A stretch of 64,000 bases of DNA from NCBI RefSeq assembly GCF_947179165.1, contig NC_077246.1, forward strand, positions 72,326,421-72,390,420, in the 5' to 3' direction. A program made the position numbers and the translations under genes. This document shows, piece after piece, positions 36,495-48,835 of this stretch (within the stretch, counting starts at the first letter, position 1; the number at the start of each line of letters is the position of its first letter). The DNA comes from Solanum dulcamara. Its lineage: Eukaryota; Streptophyta; Magnoliopsida; Solanales; Solanaceae. The notes beneath the pieces are model-generated. The model was not told where the DNA came from. It worked only from the letters and a program-made list of their open reading frames with translations, and did not search any database.

Positions 36495-36759
36495 AATAAA
36501 CTAACCTAGCAAAATAAGAAGGAGTGAGTAAGAGAAAAAGAGAAAGAAAAAGGTGAGAGAATTATGTGTTCTTATACATTAATTGTATAGCAGCAATGGC
36601 TATAAATAGCCATTGCAAATTTGAGAACGTAGCAAGTTGATATAAGTTTAGGAATCAACTTGGGCGACAAAAGTTGGTGGAGAAGAAAAATGAGGAGAAA
36701 AGAAAGAAAAAGGAAGGGGAGAAGGAACGTCCACAAAGTGGACATCCACTTTCACAACA
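36487..36759 (-). repeat. 3' LTR of the Copia element
   Basis: Read on the minus strand it begins TGTTGTGAAAGTGGATGTCC just after the polypurine tract (36768-36760) and ends next to the TA microsatellite. It includes TAGCCATTGCTGCTATACAA, which differs by an insertion from the other LTR. Confidence 0.85.
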
Positions 36760-37079
36760 CTCCCCCTTGGATGTCCACGTTTAGTGTACCTCATTAAAAA
36801 CTTACAAGAAACATTGTACATAGTTATCCTGAACACCCATAGATCTTGTGCCTCGTTAAAACCTTACTAGGAAAAACCCAGTGGAAAAAAGCTTAATGAA
36901 GAAAAAAGAGTACACACATTTGATAATACTCCGTGATTGTTGCCTCATTAAAAACCTTACCAGGAAAATCCAGTGGGACAAATCCTTGGTTAAGAAAAAA
37001 AGAGTACAACGCGTATTTTACTCCCCCTAATGAAAACCTCATTTGATATTTTGGAGACGACGCATTCCAATCTTATATC

Positions 37080-38500
37080 TTAGCTTCTCAAAGTTGATGT
37101 TGGTAATGCCTTTGTGAATAAATCTGCAAGATTATCACTCGAATGAACTTGTTGTACATCAATATCATCATTCTTCTGGAGATCATGTGTGAAGAATAAT
37201 TTTGGTGAAATATGTTTCGTTGTGTTTTCTTTTATGAAGCCACCTTTCAATTGAGTTATGCACATGGTATTGTCTTCGAATATAATTGTGGGTACTTTGG
37301 CATTATTTTCGAGGCCGCATCTTTCTTTGATGAACTGTATCATCGATCTCAACCACACACACTCTTTACTTGCTTCATGAATTGCTATTATTTCAGCATG
37401 ATTTGAAGAAGTAACAACAATAGACTGCTTTGTAGATCGTCGTGATATAGCAGTTTCTCCGTGTGTAAATAGATAGCCTGTTTACGATCGAGATTTATAT
37501 GGGTCTGATAAATAACCTGCATCTGCATAACCAATAAGGTCTGCACTACCTTTGTTAGTATAAAACAAACCCATATCAATGGTACCCTTTAGGTATCGCA
37601 AAATATGCTTGATATCGTTTCAATATCTTCACATTGGGGATGAACTATACCTTGCTAGAAAATTAATAGAAAATGTTATATCAGTTCTGGCTGCATTAGC
37701 AAGATACATAAGTGCACCAATAGCATTGAAATATGATACTTCAGGACCAAGAAGTTCTTCATCCTCTTCTGGAGGTCGAAATAGATCTTTTTCCATTTCA
37801 AGTAATCAAACAACTATTGGAGTACTTAATGGATGTACTTTGTTTATGTAAAATTGTGTTAAGATTTTCTCAGTGTAGGCAGATTGGTGGACAAAGACCA
37901 CATCTGCTAAGTGTTTAATTTGCAGACCTAGACAAAGTTTTATCTTTCCAAGGTCTTTCATCTCAAATTCTTTCTTTAGATATTTAATCGTCTTTTGGAC
38001 CTCTTTAGGGGTTCCAATGAGATTTATATCATCAACATAAATGGCTAGTATAACAAACTATGATTCCGTTTTCTTAATAAAAATACACGAACAAATGACA
38101 TAATTTATATAACTTTCATTTATCAAGTACTCACTAAGGCAATTATACCACATACGCCCTGATTATTTCAGATCATATAATGATCTTTGTAATTTGATTG
38201 AGTACATCTCCCGAGACTTAGTACATGCTACAGGCAATTTTAATCCTTCTGGATTTTCATGTAAATTTCATTATCAAGTGAACCATAAATGTAAGTTGTA
38301 ACTACATCCATTAGATGTATTTCAAGATTTTTATGTACAGCTAAACTGATGAGATATCAAAAAGTTATTTCATCCATAATAGGTGAATATGTCTCTTCAT
38401 AGTTGACCCCGGGACTTTGAGAGAATCCTTGTACAACAAGGCATGCCTTGTATCTTACAATTTTATTTCTCTCATTTCATTTTCGCACAAAAACTCATTT
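37080..38500 (-). pseudogene. Copia reverse transcriptase and RNase H remnants
   Basis: RNase H appears as IIFEDNTMCITQLKGGFIKE and HSSDNLADLFTKALP (37358-37080). Upstream, the RT catalytic YVDD motif reads at about 38040-38029, followed by INLIGTPKEVQK. Several stops and shifts separate the readable pieces. Confidence 0.8.
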
Positions 38501-39004
38501 ATAGTCATCTGGTTTTACACAAACAGGGGTTTGGACTACAGGTCCAAAAACCTCACGTTTAGTAAGTGAATTTAATTCTAATTGAATTGTCTTTTGCCAT
38601 TCTGGCCAATCACATTTACGTCGACATTCTTCTACGGAATTAGGCTCAAGACTCTCACTATTTTGCATGAGGTTAAGTGCAACATTATATGCAAAAACAT
38701 TATCAATTGTGATTTTCGATCGATCTAAATTTATCTCATCATCGGTAGAACTTATTGAAAGTTCTTCATTCACTTGAGTGTCAGGTTCATTGATTTTTTC
38801 AGGAATATCAGGATTACTCAAATTCTGACCTTCTTTAGGAGGTTTTTTTATAGTATCATCTTTATTATTTCTCACGCTTCTCTTTCTAGGATTTTTATCC
38901 TTTGAACCCAATGGTCTACCACGCTTCAGACGTGTTTGAGATTCAAAAGTTATGATACTAGTAGATGATCCTTTTGGGACACCAATCCAGATAGGCACAT
39001 TCAC
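38495..39004 (-). pseudogene. Copia integrase C-terminus to RT start
   Basis: A 169-codon open piece carries the linker RLKRGRPLGSKDKNPRKR and the acidic spacer that precedes RT. It ends near KREVFGPVVQTP and VCVKPDDYK, the start of the Copia RT domain. It is not a separate gene. Confidence 0.75.
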
Positions 39005-39065
39005 TACAGTGATATGTGATTAGGTATCCGTTGCAAATCAGTAAATGCATGTGGCATTTGATTTG

Positions 39066-40171
39066 TTATTTTCTGTAAGTGAATGATCTTCTGGAACTCC
39101 TGCTCACATTTGTGAGTACGGAGATCAAAATGGATAGTGAAGAAACTTTCCACACAATTTCTCTTTTGGGTTCCTTTTTCTCTCCCCCTAATTGTGGAAA
39201 AGTTGTTTCATCAAACCGATAATCTGCAAATCGAGCAGTAAATAATTCTCTTGTCAATGATTTAAGGTATCGAATTATGGCAGGTGAGTCAAACCCAACA
39301 TATATACCCAACCTTCGTTAAGGGCCAATCTTTGTACATTATGGCGGTGCTACAGTCACGTATACCGCACAACCAAAAATTCGTAGATAGGTTATATTTG
39401 GCTTATGACCAAATACTAATTGTGACAGAGAGTATTTATTATAATTTGTCGGTCTGATACATACAAGTGTTGCTGCATGTAAGATAGCATGACCCCAAAC
39501 AGAAATCGACAATTTTGTTTTCATTAGTAAATATCTTGTTATCAATTGTAGGCGCTTATAAATGACTCTGCAATGCCATTTTGAGTATAAACATGAGCAA
39601 CATGATGTTCAATTTTTATCTCAATTAATAAGCAATAATCATCAGAAACTTGGGATGTACATTCTCCAGCATTATCAAGGAGAATAACCTTAATTGGATA
39701 ATTTGGAAATTGCGCCCTTAATCTTATTATTTGTGCTAACAACTTCGCAAACGCCAGGTTGCGAGATGATAACAGGCACACATGAGATCATCTAGATGAT
39801 GCATCTATTAGGATCATAAAATATCTAAACAATCCATTAGGTGGATGAATAGGTCCACATATATATCCATGTATACCCTCTAAAAAGCCAGGAGATTCGA
39901 TGCCAACCTTCAGGATTGATGGTCAAGTAATTAATTTGCCTTGATAACAAGCAACACATGAAAATTCATTATTCGTAAGAATCTTCAGGTTCTTTAACGG
40001 ATGTCCAGTTGAATTTTCAAGAATTCGTCTCATCATTATTGATCCAAGACGATCATGCCATAACACAAATATATTTAGATTAATAAACTTCTGATTTACG
40101 ATCAAATGTGCTTCAATTGCACTAATTTTTGCATAATATAGGCCAGACGACAAAGTTGATAATTTTTTCAA
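39066..40171 (-). pseudogene. Copia GAG-pre-integrase and integrase remnants
   Basis: The pieces read, in order, LWHDRLGSIMMRRILENSTG (pre-integrase His/Cys region, 40171-39923), VILLDNAGECTSQVSDDYC and HVAHVYTQNGIAE (catalytic core, 39781-39542), WGHAILHAATLVCIRPTNYN (39545-39339) and GIYVGFDSPAIIRYLKSLT (39311-39066). The core Asp and Glu contexts are recognisable, but frames change between pieces. Confidence 0.8.
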
Positions 40172-40664
40172 AATATATTTCTGGCCTGAGACTCTTCGTT
40201 ATGCCAATGTATTCAATATTCATTTCATTTAGTGTCTCAACATGATATCTATTTTTGCGGATATCTTTAAAACTTAACAAGTTTTTTGGGGATTTAGAAA
40301 AGAAAAGTGCATCTTCTATAATAATTTATCTCCTTAGGCAGAAATATAGTAGCTCTTTCGGAGCCGTCAATTATTTTTAATTATCAGAAATTATAGTAAC
40401 ATTTTCTTTTCTTCTAAGCAAGTTGGAAAAATATTTCTTGTCTTTAAAAATGGCATGAATTGTCCACTATCAATTAAACAAATATTCTCGTGATTGATCA
40501 TTGATCCAAACAAAATTTGAAGTATATCCATATATTTTTTTCAAAAAAAAAATAAAGTAAACATTATAATTAAAACATGTATCATTATACAAATTTTATT
40601 TATTTACATGAATTAAAAAAATACAAACATATTATTTAGTACAGACAAATAAAAAGAAAATTAT

Positions 40665-41662
40665 TTAAATATTATTAAAGTTATCAATATTCATATTTTC
40701 TTCTGAAAAATTGAAGAAATCAGCTACATCCAAATGCATAGGCTTAATATTATCTTCAGAGATAAAGTATGTCTCTGGATTATTTTCTGCCCTCTTCAAG
40801 GATGCCTGATATAGTTGAACCAGATATTTTGATGACCGGCAGGTCCATGACCAGCAGGTCCATGACCAGTGCCCCATACCTCCACCTCTATGACATATAC
40901 TTTCTGAATTTTTCTTTGGTATAACTTCTGGCTTTTCACTCTTCTTTTTATACTGCTGATCATTTCTTGGTGTCAGCCGAGCATCATGATTATAATTTCT
41001 CCTTCTACCACGATTATGACTGGGGCCATGACGTTTTTCTCGTTGGTTATAGTTTGTTTGATTCACTTCAGGGAGTGGCAAAGAACCAACAAGCCTACTA
41101 TCATGATTTTTCATTAACAGTTCGTTGTGACGTTCAGCAATAAGAAGGTGAGAAAGTAATTCAGAATATTTCTTAAAACCCTTTTCGCGATATTGCTGCT
41201 GCAGGAGCATGCATATTCACTGGTGAAAATATGGAGTATGTTTTTTTAAGTTTGTCTTGCTCAGTCATTTCTTCTCCTCATAAATTCAACTGAGCTATAA
41301 TTCTAAACAAGACATAATTATATTCAGTTATATTTTTAAAATTTATTAATCTCAAATTTATCAATCATGACGTGTCTGTGGAAGGATGACCAATTTCAGG
41401 TGGTCATATCTTTCTTTTAGATTCTTTCACAATTTAAGGGGGTCTTTTAATGTGAGGTACTATAATTTTAACCCTCGTCAAGATGGTGGCAGAGAAATAT
41501 CATGGCTTTGGCACGGTCTTGACTAGATGCCGTATTGTCATATTTGATGGTGTCTGCCAGATCCATTGATTCTAAGTGTATTTTGGCATCTAGTGCCTAT
41601 GATGAGTAGCCTTTTCCAGATATATCAAGAGCAACAAATTCATGTTTAGAGATATTAGACAT
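40665..41662 (-). pseudogene. Copia gag remnant with an altered zinc knuckle
   Basis: The gag start reads MSNISKHEFVALDISGKGYS at 41662 before a stop, and resumes in an open 181-codon piece (41210-40665) with basic RNA-binding sequence. The CCHC knuckle is CHRGGGMGHWSWTC, missing its second Cys (Gly instead), and the end WSWTC is duplicated by a short direct repeat in the DNA (near 40840-40870). Confidence 0.8.
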
Positions 41663-41739
41663 TTTAAGAAAATAAAATTCTTACCCTTTTGTTACCTTCT
41701 TAAAATAGCTCAAAGTGATGGAGGCTCATGCTGATAACG

Positions 41740-41990
41740 TGTTATAAAATAAACTAACTTAGTAAAATAAGGAGAGAGTAAGAGAAAAAAATAAAGGAAA
41801 ATATGAGAGAATTCTCTGTTCTTATACTTTAATTGTATAGAAATAGCCATTACAAATTTGAGAACGCATCAAGATACAAGTTGAGGAATCAACTTGGACG
41901 ACAAAAGTTGATGGAAAAAAATGAGGAGAAAAAAAAGAAAAAGCAAAGAAGAAAGGAATGTCCACAAAGTGGACATCCAGTTTTACAACA
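41740..41990 (-). repeat. 5' LTR of the Copia element
   Basis: Read on the minus strand it begins TGTTGTAAAACTGGATGTCC at 41990 and ends TTTTATAACA at 41740. The following ACGTTATCAGCATGAGCC is the presumed primer-binding region. Confidence 0.85.
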
Positions 41991-42130
41991 ATATAGTATA
42001 AGTAGAAATATTATTTTGGAGTGAATTAATTAAATAAATAGGTCTAATTTATTTTGGCAGTTTTACAACAATATAGTATAAGTAGAAATATTATTTTGGA
42101 GTGAATTAATTAAATAAATAGGTCTAATTT
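41978..42130. repeat. 80-bp tandem duplication spanning the Copia LTR edge
   Basis: CAGTTTTACAACAATATAGT through GGTCTAATTT occurs at 41978-42050 and again at 42058-42130 with a period of exactly 80 bp. The 73 bp appear identical. The duplicated unit contains the last 13 bp of the LTR, the target-site duplication and about 55 bp of flank. Confidence 0.93.
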
Positions 42131-42534
42131 GGGTTCAAGATTGTCGGAGAATCAAAACAAAAAAAATTCAAAAGTAGTAACCCTACTACTAATATTTAAT
42201 AATTTTAAAGATGAAAAAGTGAACCTTTTTCTATTAGAAATAATTTTTGATTTGAATTAAGAAGAAGTAAATCTCACCAACTACCGATTAAAACTAGATA
42301 ATACTATGGAGAAAATAACACGACTAATTCATGCGTTTTTGCGAATATTTTTGTGTTTGACTTTCGAAATTTGAATTATCATATAAATTAGAATGAATTG
42401 AGTATTTTTAGGTAAAAAACAGATGACATGAATATATTCTTCATTATTTGAATAGTCATCTCGAATGATACATACACTTTTGTATTATGAGGCTTAATCG
42501 AGTTACCAACCCCTCATAAACTACCCACAAAAGT

Positions 42535-43200
42535 ATGGCGCAAATTATATGTCGTTTGGGAAAGATCCTTCGAATTTTTAGGGCCAATGGAGTTTGGTGA
42601 CAATTTATCAAAGAAAAATTAATATGTTAATATACACCGAAAGCTCAAATAATCGTGATTTGACAATTTAGGATTCAAAACTGAAAAAAAGAAGTAAAAG
42701 TGACGTTAGTCATGACAAAACCCAAGCGGTTTAGGACGGTCCTCCGAATTTTAAGAAGAACAAAACCCAACAATAATTTCTCAAAAATTACATATAGTAA
42801 TACACAATGAAATCTTCGATAATCATAAATTCATGTTTTAGAACTCTAAAAAGATAAAAGATCGCCAATCATGGTGAAGCCCAGGTCTTCTGTGATGTAC
42901 CCTTCAGATTTCACGGCAAAAAGAGTCTGATGACAAATTCTCAAAAAAATACATGTGCTTATACACACTAAAAGCCTTACTAATCCTAATTTTGAATTTC
43001 AGGACCTCGAAACATAAAAAATAAAAGTTATGATAGTCACGGCAAAGCCCAGGCTCGTTTGGGATGGACCCTTCAAATTTTAAGTCAAACTCGACGATAA
43101 TTTTTCAAAAAATTTATGTGCTGATACACACAAAAAATTCCAAAAATTATGATTTAGCGTTTTAAAATATCAAAAATTAGAAATCACGACGGAATCAAAA
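42535..43200. repeat. Diverged ~165-bp tandem array (satellite-like)
   Basis: Four units begin near 42552, 42728, 42886 and 43053 with related starts (TCGTTTGGGA, GGTTTAGGACGG, GTCTTCTGTGATG, TCGTTTGGGATGG). Each continues with a CCTTC(A/G)AATTTT-like block, a GACAATTTCTCAAAAAAT block, a block around AATACACAC and GTCACGGCAAAGCCCAGG. Units are roughly 70-80% alike by eye. Confidence 0.75.
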
Positions 43201-44790
43201 CTCGAAAACATATTTATTTTCCTAAAAAATATTTTCTTCACTACCGATCACACCCCTCAATCAATCTTCCTCAAATTTGTCAACGACAAAATTAATGAGT
43301 ATGACATGTCAAATATCATGTGATTACAAATAGTGTGTGATATAATTAATATTGTTTGGTCGTGGTCTAATCTAACGTTTTGGTATTTTTCATGTACTTG
43401 CATTGTACTAAAACAAGAATAAACATGATCCTTTTAATTAGCAATAGAAAATTATGGTTTAAGTTGTAATAAATTCAACCGTGTTGCATTAATTTAGTAC
43501 AATCCATAGAAATATTAGGGTCATTGTTTCTAAACAACGTTATTTTTTTTAGGGTGGTTTAAGGTTGTAGGCAAAATGGGCTTTAATTCAATTTCTTGTT
43601 ATTGACTAAGTATGTAACATTTAAACTATACAAAATGGTTTACATTTATCTTGAACTTTGAGGAACATGATTAATATTCCAGCAATGATATCACCGTCTT
43701 CTTGAACACTTAAAACTTCTTACGAACAAGTTTATGTTATCAAGATCAAATTAACCATTCTCAAACATGAAAATCACCCAAATAAAACTTAAATAATAAT
43801 CAATTGCATAACCAAGTTAAATTAAACATTCTTTCTCTCGAATGTATGTTCGATTTTTATCAAATCTTTTTGATCCTCTTTAAAAATAAATTGAAATTCC
43901 GTCTTGACATGATATATAGCGATGCTCACCTGCAAAATATAGTTTTTTCAGCAGATTTGAAGTAGACTATTTCTCAAGTCTGATATTATCTCGAAAGTTA
44001 TAACTTTGTCATTAACTTTTATTATTGTATTTTTTTGACACAATTCTAAATTTAAGTGAATTTCAATATGAGTACATAATATCGAATGAAATATCCAACA
44101 AAATTAGTATTTTCTTTATCTGAAAATTTAATAGAATTATATGCTTGAGAAAAATTGAAAATAATAAATTATGACGGTAAGACAGTGACACTTGCTAATT
44201 TGATAAGTTAAACAAATATTGGTTACTACTATGACCTTTATTAAAGAAAAAGCAAAGTATTGAAAATATTTTTAAATTTAAAGTAAATTATTAATTTTAT
44301 TTTTGAATTATTGATAATTTTAAAAATATTTTATTATTTGATTAATTAAACTTAAATACACTCCTAATTTTATAACATGAATGAAATACATCTTTATATC
44401 TAATATTTAAGAAGTATTGAAATCAAATTATCGGTTCAGTTTTGATTTTGGGTTTGGGTAAATTGATAATTTATTAAGATGATAGTAATTTATTACTTTA
44501 TCCATTAGTAATATTATATAAAATTACAATATTAGCATGTCACGTTAAATTATTGAATAAGTCGTATATTTATTTTATGAATTTTTTTATTAATTAAATC
44601 GAAAATCAAATCGTTAAGAATTAATAATCGATAAATTAAAAATTAATAAAAATATCTTATTAATTTAATATATTTAAAAATAAAAAATTAATAAATTGAT
44701 ATAAATAAATAAAATCAAATAATGGAATGGAACGAAACCGCCGTATAGCACAGAGCCACCAAATGGACGAATCCACTCATTTTCATTTCT
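43201..44790. other. Intergenic AT-rich DNA upstream of the ARM gene
   Basis: No gene or element is supported. The last 150 bp are the promoter side of the ARM-repeat gene. Confidence 0.5.
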
Positions 44791-44799
44791 TCCACTATC

Positions 44800-44807
44800 T
44801 ATAAATC
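44800..44807 (+). promoter_or_regulatory. TATA box of the ARM-repeat gene
   Basis: TATAAATC lies 165 bp before the ATG at 44965, implying a 5' UTR of about 130 nt. Confidence 0.55.
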
Positions 44808-44964
44808 CACCATTTTCATCACTCATTCAAGCAATTACGCCATGAAAATTTCTTGAAATCATTGGGGGGAAAAAGCCACCCTTTTCGCCAAATCTGAGAA
44901 TTCTGAACTCACATTCGAATAATTGAAACTCTGGTTTTTGCTCTGTTTGTGAAAGTTCCCAAAT

Positions 44965-47209
44965 ATGGTTTCGCTAGAAAATTCTCATTCTCATGTTTCT
45001 TCTACTACCCATTACTCCCAAACAAGGCATTATTACTATACTCCACCGCCGTCCTTCGGTAAAGTTCACCACCGTTCAATTGGCCGGTCCATGCGCACTA
45101 TCCGGTCCAATCTGTACCAACCCGACTGCGAAAACTCTGGTCCGGTTTACGAGAACCTTACAGATTCCGTCGTTGATTTTCGCCTTTCCGAGCTAGCGAA
45201 GAAGCCGACGGTTGATAAATCTTCTACTTCCGATGTGGAATTTCTGGAATTATCGCAAACTTTCAGTGATTTATCGGCGAGTAGCAGTGATATTTCCGGC
45301 GAGTTGGAACGTTTAGCTTACATCCCCAATTCGGATCCGAATCGAAGCTCCGGTACTGAACCCGACCCGGAACCGGTACTGTTTTCGACGGAGATAATAG
45401 AAAGCATTGAGCCGGAGGATCTTCAACCGACGGTGAAACTCTGCGTCGACAGTTTACATTCACCGTCGGTGGCTGTGAAAAGATCGGCGGCGGAGAAATT
45501 AAGGTTCTTAGCTAAAAATCGAGCTGATAATCGTGCTTTAATCGGAGAGTCAGGTGCTATTCCGGCATTGTTACCGCTTCTCCGGTGCTCTGATCCATGG
45601 ACTCAAGAACACGCTGTAACAGCTCTTCTCAATCTCTCACTTCATGAACCCAATAAAACCTTACTTACGAATTCCGGGGCGATAAAATCTTTGATTTACG
45701 TGTTGAAAACGGGCACTGAAACGTCGAAACAGAATGCAGCTTGTGGGTTGCTAAGCTTAGCTTTGATAGATGAGAATAAATTATCCATCGGTGCTTGTGG
45801 TGCTATTGCCCCATTAGTTGTGCTGTTAATAAATGGAACGAATCGGGGGAAGAAGGATGCGTTAACGACGTTGTATAAGCTATGCACGGTGAGATTGAAT
45901 AAAGAACGGGCGGTGAGTGCTGGTGCTGTGAAACCTTTGGTGGGGTTAGTGTGTGAGGAGGGAACAGGGTTAGCTGAGAAGGCTATGGTGGTGTTAAGTA
46001 GCTTAACGGGGACCGAAATGGGGCAAGAAAGTATAGTTGAGGAAGGAGGAATTGCTGCACTTGTGGAAGTTATTGAAGATGGATCTGATAAAGGGAAGGA
46101 ATTTGCAGTGATGACTCTTTTGCAGCTATGTGTTGATAGTGTAAGGAATAGAGGACTTCTTGTTAGGGAAGGAGGAATTCCTCCTCTTGTCGCCTTGTCG
46201 CAGACTGGAACTGCCAAAGCTAAGCACAAGGTTAGTTTCTTGTTTGATACCAACAACAACAAAATCTTGATCAATTACTTGTGCTTATGGTTTACCATAA
46301 AGAGGAAATCTTGATTGTTTACTTGTGCTTATTGTTTACCATGAAGAAGAAATCTTGATCAATTACTTTGTTTATTGCTTACCATAAAGATTGACTTTTT
46401 ATCCTTTATATGCCATTATATCGCCATTTACAACAAGATACCCAGTGAAATCCCAAAAGTAGGGTCTTTTGGAAGGGTAGAATGTACGTAGACTTACCCC
46501 TACCTTATAGAGGTAGAGATTCTGAAAGACCATTTTATTTGGGTATAATTGTTAGATAGACATGAATGGAGTTTAACGGATTCAAAGGAATATTACAGCC
46601 AAATCCTACTAATTGAGATTGATGCTTAGTTGATTGATTGATTCATGTCTGCTTTTGGGATGAGAAAAATAGCAGTTTATTTGAATAGTGGTACCAACTT
46701 ATAACAAATATTAGGGTCGAACTTCAAATTTAAGTTTTGAACGTTAGTACTTAGTAGTGAAATATGTCAAGGTTTTCACTTTTAATTTAACGATAGTCAC
46801 ATGGAGTGTTCCTATTTTTGGCTATTAAATGGTAGATGAACATGGAAAAGATGGGGAAAAAAAATCCAAGGAATTATGGATATGGACCCTTATAGTTGCC
46901 ATGTGCCTTTAATGAATAATGTGTTTACTTGAATTTGTTAGTGTCATATTTTGAAACTCGGTGCTTGTTATGATATTAGACACTGAGTGCTGGTAAGTGG
47001 TAACAGTGTTGCTTTCGCCTTTCAGTTATTGTGATGCATGATCTTGCGTTTGTATTTTTGGTCCATGAAATGGAAGATGTAGTTTTCAGATAGTCGTCTT
47101 TTTATGGAATGATTTGATCTTAATGAAGCTTGGTTGTTTTTGGCAGGCAGAAACATTATTGGCATACTTGAGGGAACCAAGACAAGAAGCTTCTACTTCA
47201 ACTCCTTAG
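44965..47209 (+). CDS. Armadillo-repeat protein, PUB-like but without a U-box
   Basis: Exon 1 (44965-46230) and exon 2 (47147-47209) are joined by a 916-bp intron (GTTAGT...GGCAG, phase 0) to give 442 residues ending [20 protein letters not shown]. The long open frame of exon 1 reads 28 codons past the donor into the intron, which is an artefact. The N-terminal third is Ser/His-rich and low in structure; from about residue 145 on there are ARM repeats with typical [32 protein letters not shown] and GGIPPLVAL strings. ARM repeats are protein-binding superhelices. The repeats most resemble those of plant U-box E3 ligases, but no U-box precedes them, so ligase activity is not expected. The overall shape fits the Arabidopsis ARM-repeat superfamily group around At4g16490, from memory. 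Its role is unknown. Confidence 0.9.
46428..46533 (-). mobile_element. TS-like SINE in the ARM gene intron
   Basis: CAACAAGATACCCAGTGAAATCCC, in pieces, followed by GGGTAGAATGTACGTAGACT and CTACCTTATAGAGGTAGAGA, matches the reverse complement of the family seen at 63409. Confidence 0.65.
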
Positions 47210-47990
47210 AGAGGTAGCTTAGATGGTCTTCTACATTTGAGTATTTTCTGTTTATAGGATGTGATTTGAAGAGTTTGTACAGAGTGGTTTATAAATTTAG
47301 AAGTTCATGACATATGTCAAGGTAATCAAGAAAATAAATATGAAGTTAGTTTAAGGAAACTGACCTATATAGGTAAATCTTTTACTAGGTATTACATAGG
47401 AGTTGCAAGGGGTGGTGGGAAGGGTTCTCATGTCCCTTTTGAATTATTATCTATGAGGTTGTTTGGTAGGAATTTGATAATGATCCCTTAGTTTTGTTTG
47501 GGTGGTCCAAATTCTTCTGAAAGGGTCACTAATTTTCTGATTCTTTAGTGTGTAAAAAAGCTACTATTTCAGTATGCTTGAGTCTTTTTTGGTTCTTGAA
47601 CAAGATTACATTGGTAGTTTCTTGATTTTATGACTGTAAACATATTTGGCCAGTAATGAGATATTTTTTTTGATTTTTTGGTTCTTGAACAAGATTACAT
47701 TGGTAGCTTAAATGCTTTCTCCAAGGTTGGGTTGTTGGTATTCTTTTACAGCTATTAAATTTGTGTCTCCATCTATACAACTAGAAGAAGAGTATCAAAT
47801 TTCTATCTTTCCCCCTTGGTGTGAATATAGAGGGTGCAGCAGCCCCACCTCTCCTTATTAGCATCATTGTTCCTAATTTTTATTTGTAATTATCTATGCT
47901 CATTTTTGTCTATATCTTAATGCATTGTGACTTTTTAGCTGGCAGCGTTTGCTTAAGATTTAGTCAATTGAGATGTGTTCAAGATATGCT
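47210..47990 (+). other. ARM gene 3' UTR and downstream DNA
   Basis: The 3' UTR is likely to run several hundred bases after the stop. A 36-bp phrase (GGTTCTTGAACAAGATTACA and TTGGTAG) occurs at about 47591 and 47680. No other gene is seen. Confidence 0.5.
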
Positions 47991-47999
47991 TAAATGAGT

Positions 48000-48395
48000 T
48001 GGTTAGCCACACCATGTGGTCCTCCAACCCTTTTTATTTTACAATGGTATACCAACTAGCTTGTGCGACTATTCAACCGAATACCTGTTGATAACTCTAT
48101 CTCCCAAAGTTTAGGCAAGTGGGAAGAAATCACTTGGCATTCGGATTTGAACTTGAGATCTCATGGTTCTTCTCCCACTTCATTGACATCTGCCAAATTT
48201 GAACCTGAAAATTCATGGTTCTCCTCCCACTTCATTGACGGGAGTATGTGCTATCTCTCACCAGCATAGGTATCTCATACCTCTAAGGAAGCACCTAATA
48301 TTTTTTGCCTCCGGAGTCCGAGAACTCATGGTTATTCTCTCACTTCATTGACCACTAGACCATTTCATCGGGCGTGTGTCCCGTGTTATACATTT
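48000..48395 (-). mobile_element. SINE with a repeated B-box segment
   Basis: Three related pieces lie in tandem. GATTTGAACTTGAGATCTCA, AAATTTGAACCTGAAAATTC and GAGTCCGAGAACTCATGG are each followed by GGTTCTTCTCCCACTTCATT-like sequence. On the minus strand these are copies of a pol III B-box region (GGTTCAAAT-like). GCAAGTGGGAAGAAATCACT and the CACCAGCATAGGTATCTC block are other parts of the same Solanaceae SINE. The internal tandem duplication is unusual. Confidence 0.6.
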
Positions 48396-48835
48396 TTTTT
48401 TTTATAATCCAACACTTAATTCTATTTGGCTCCCTAAATTTAAATTCAGGTGATAGTGAAATAGTTTTTTGTTTATGTACCATGCCATGTGACCCTTTGG
48501 AATACTAGTACCTATAATGCCAGAATCACAACTCTCAAAATGAGGCATATGATATATTTGATAAAGCTCTCTGAGTCATTAATCATTCAATAGTAGTACA
48601 AATAGAAAGGGTTGTGACAGTTGATATTTAATTGTTCTCTCCACTTTCATATGGACCAAAATGAGCACTGCATTTGCTCAAAGGCATGGGAGGAGGGGTG
48701 GGGGTGGGTCCTTTTGAATTATTACTCCTTGTTGTAAAGGGTATAGAAGTTGCTGTGGGGTTGGTCCTACCAGGACCAGCTTTGTAGCCAATGACCTATA
48801 CAAAATGGTGCAAACAGTGTGGGCTCTTTTTATTT

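Larger units (their letters stand above)
36487..41990 (-). mobile_element. Ty1-Copia LTR retrotransposon, structurally complete, frames broken
   Basis: Two LTRs (41990-41740 and 36759-36487, about 250 and 273 bp) lie in direct orientation, starting TGTTGT and ending at TTATAACA (TTATAATA in the left copy). ATATA flanks both sides (36482-36486 and 41991-41995) as a target-site duplication. Next to the right LTR is a PBS-like CGTTATCAGCATGAGCC, and next to the left LTR the polypurine tract AAGGGGGAG. Between them, in the order gag, integrase, RT and RNase H, all the Copia domains can be found on the minus strand. Stops and frameshifts break every domain, and the LTRs differ at many positions and by an indel, so the insertion is old and not autonomous. 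Confidence 0.93.

Noticed and set aside
45696..46274. 192-codon frame antisense to the ARM gene
   Set aside because: It is a shadow of a GC-biased coding exon; the sense frame has clear ARM repeats.
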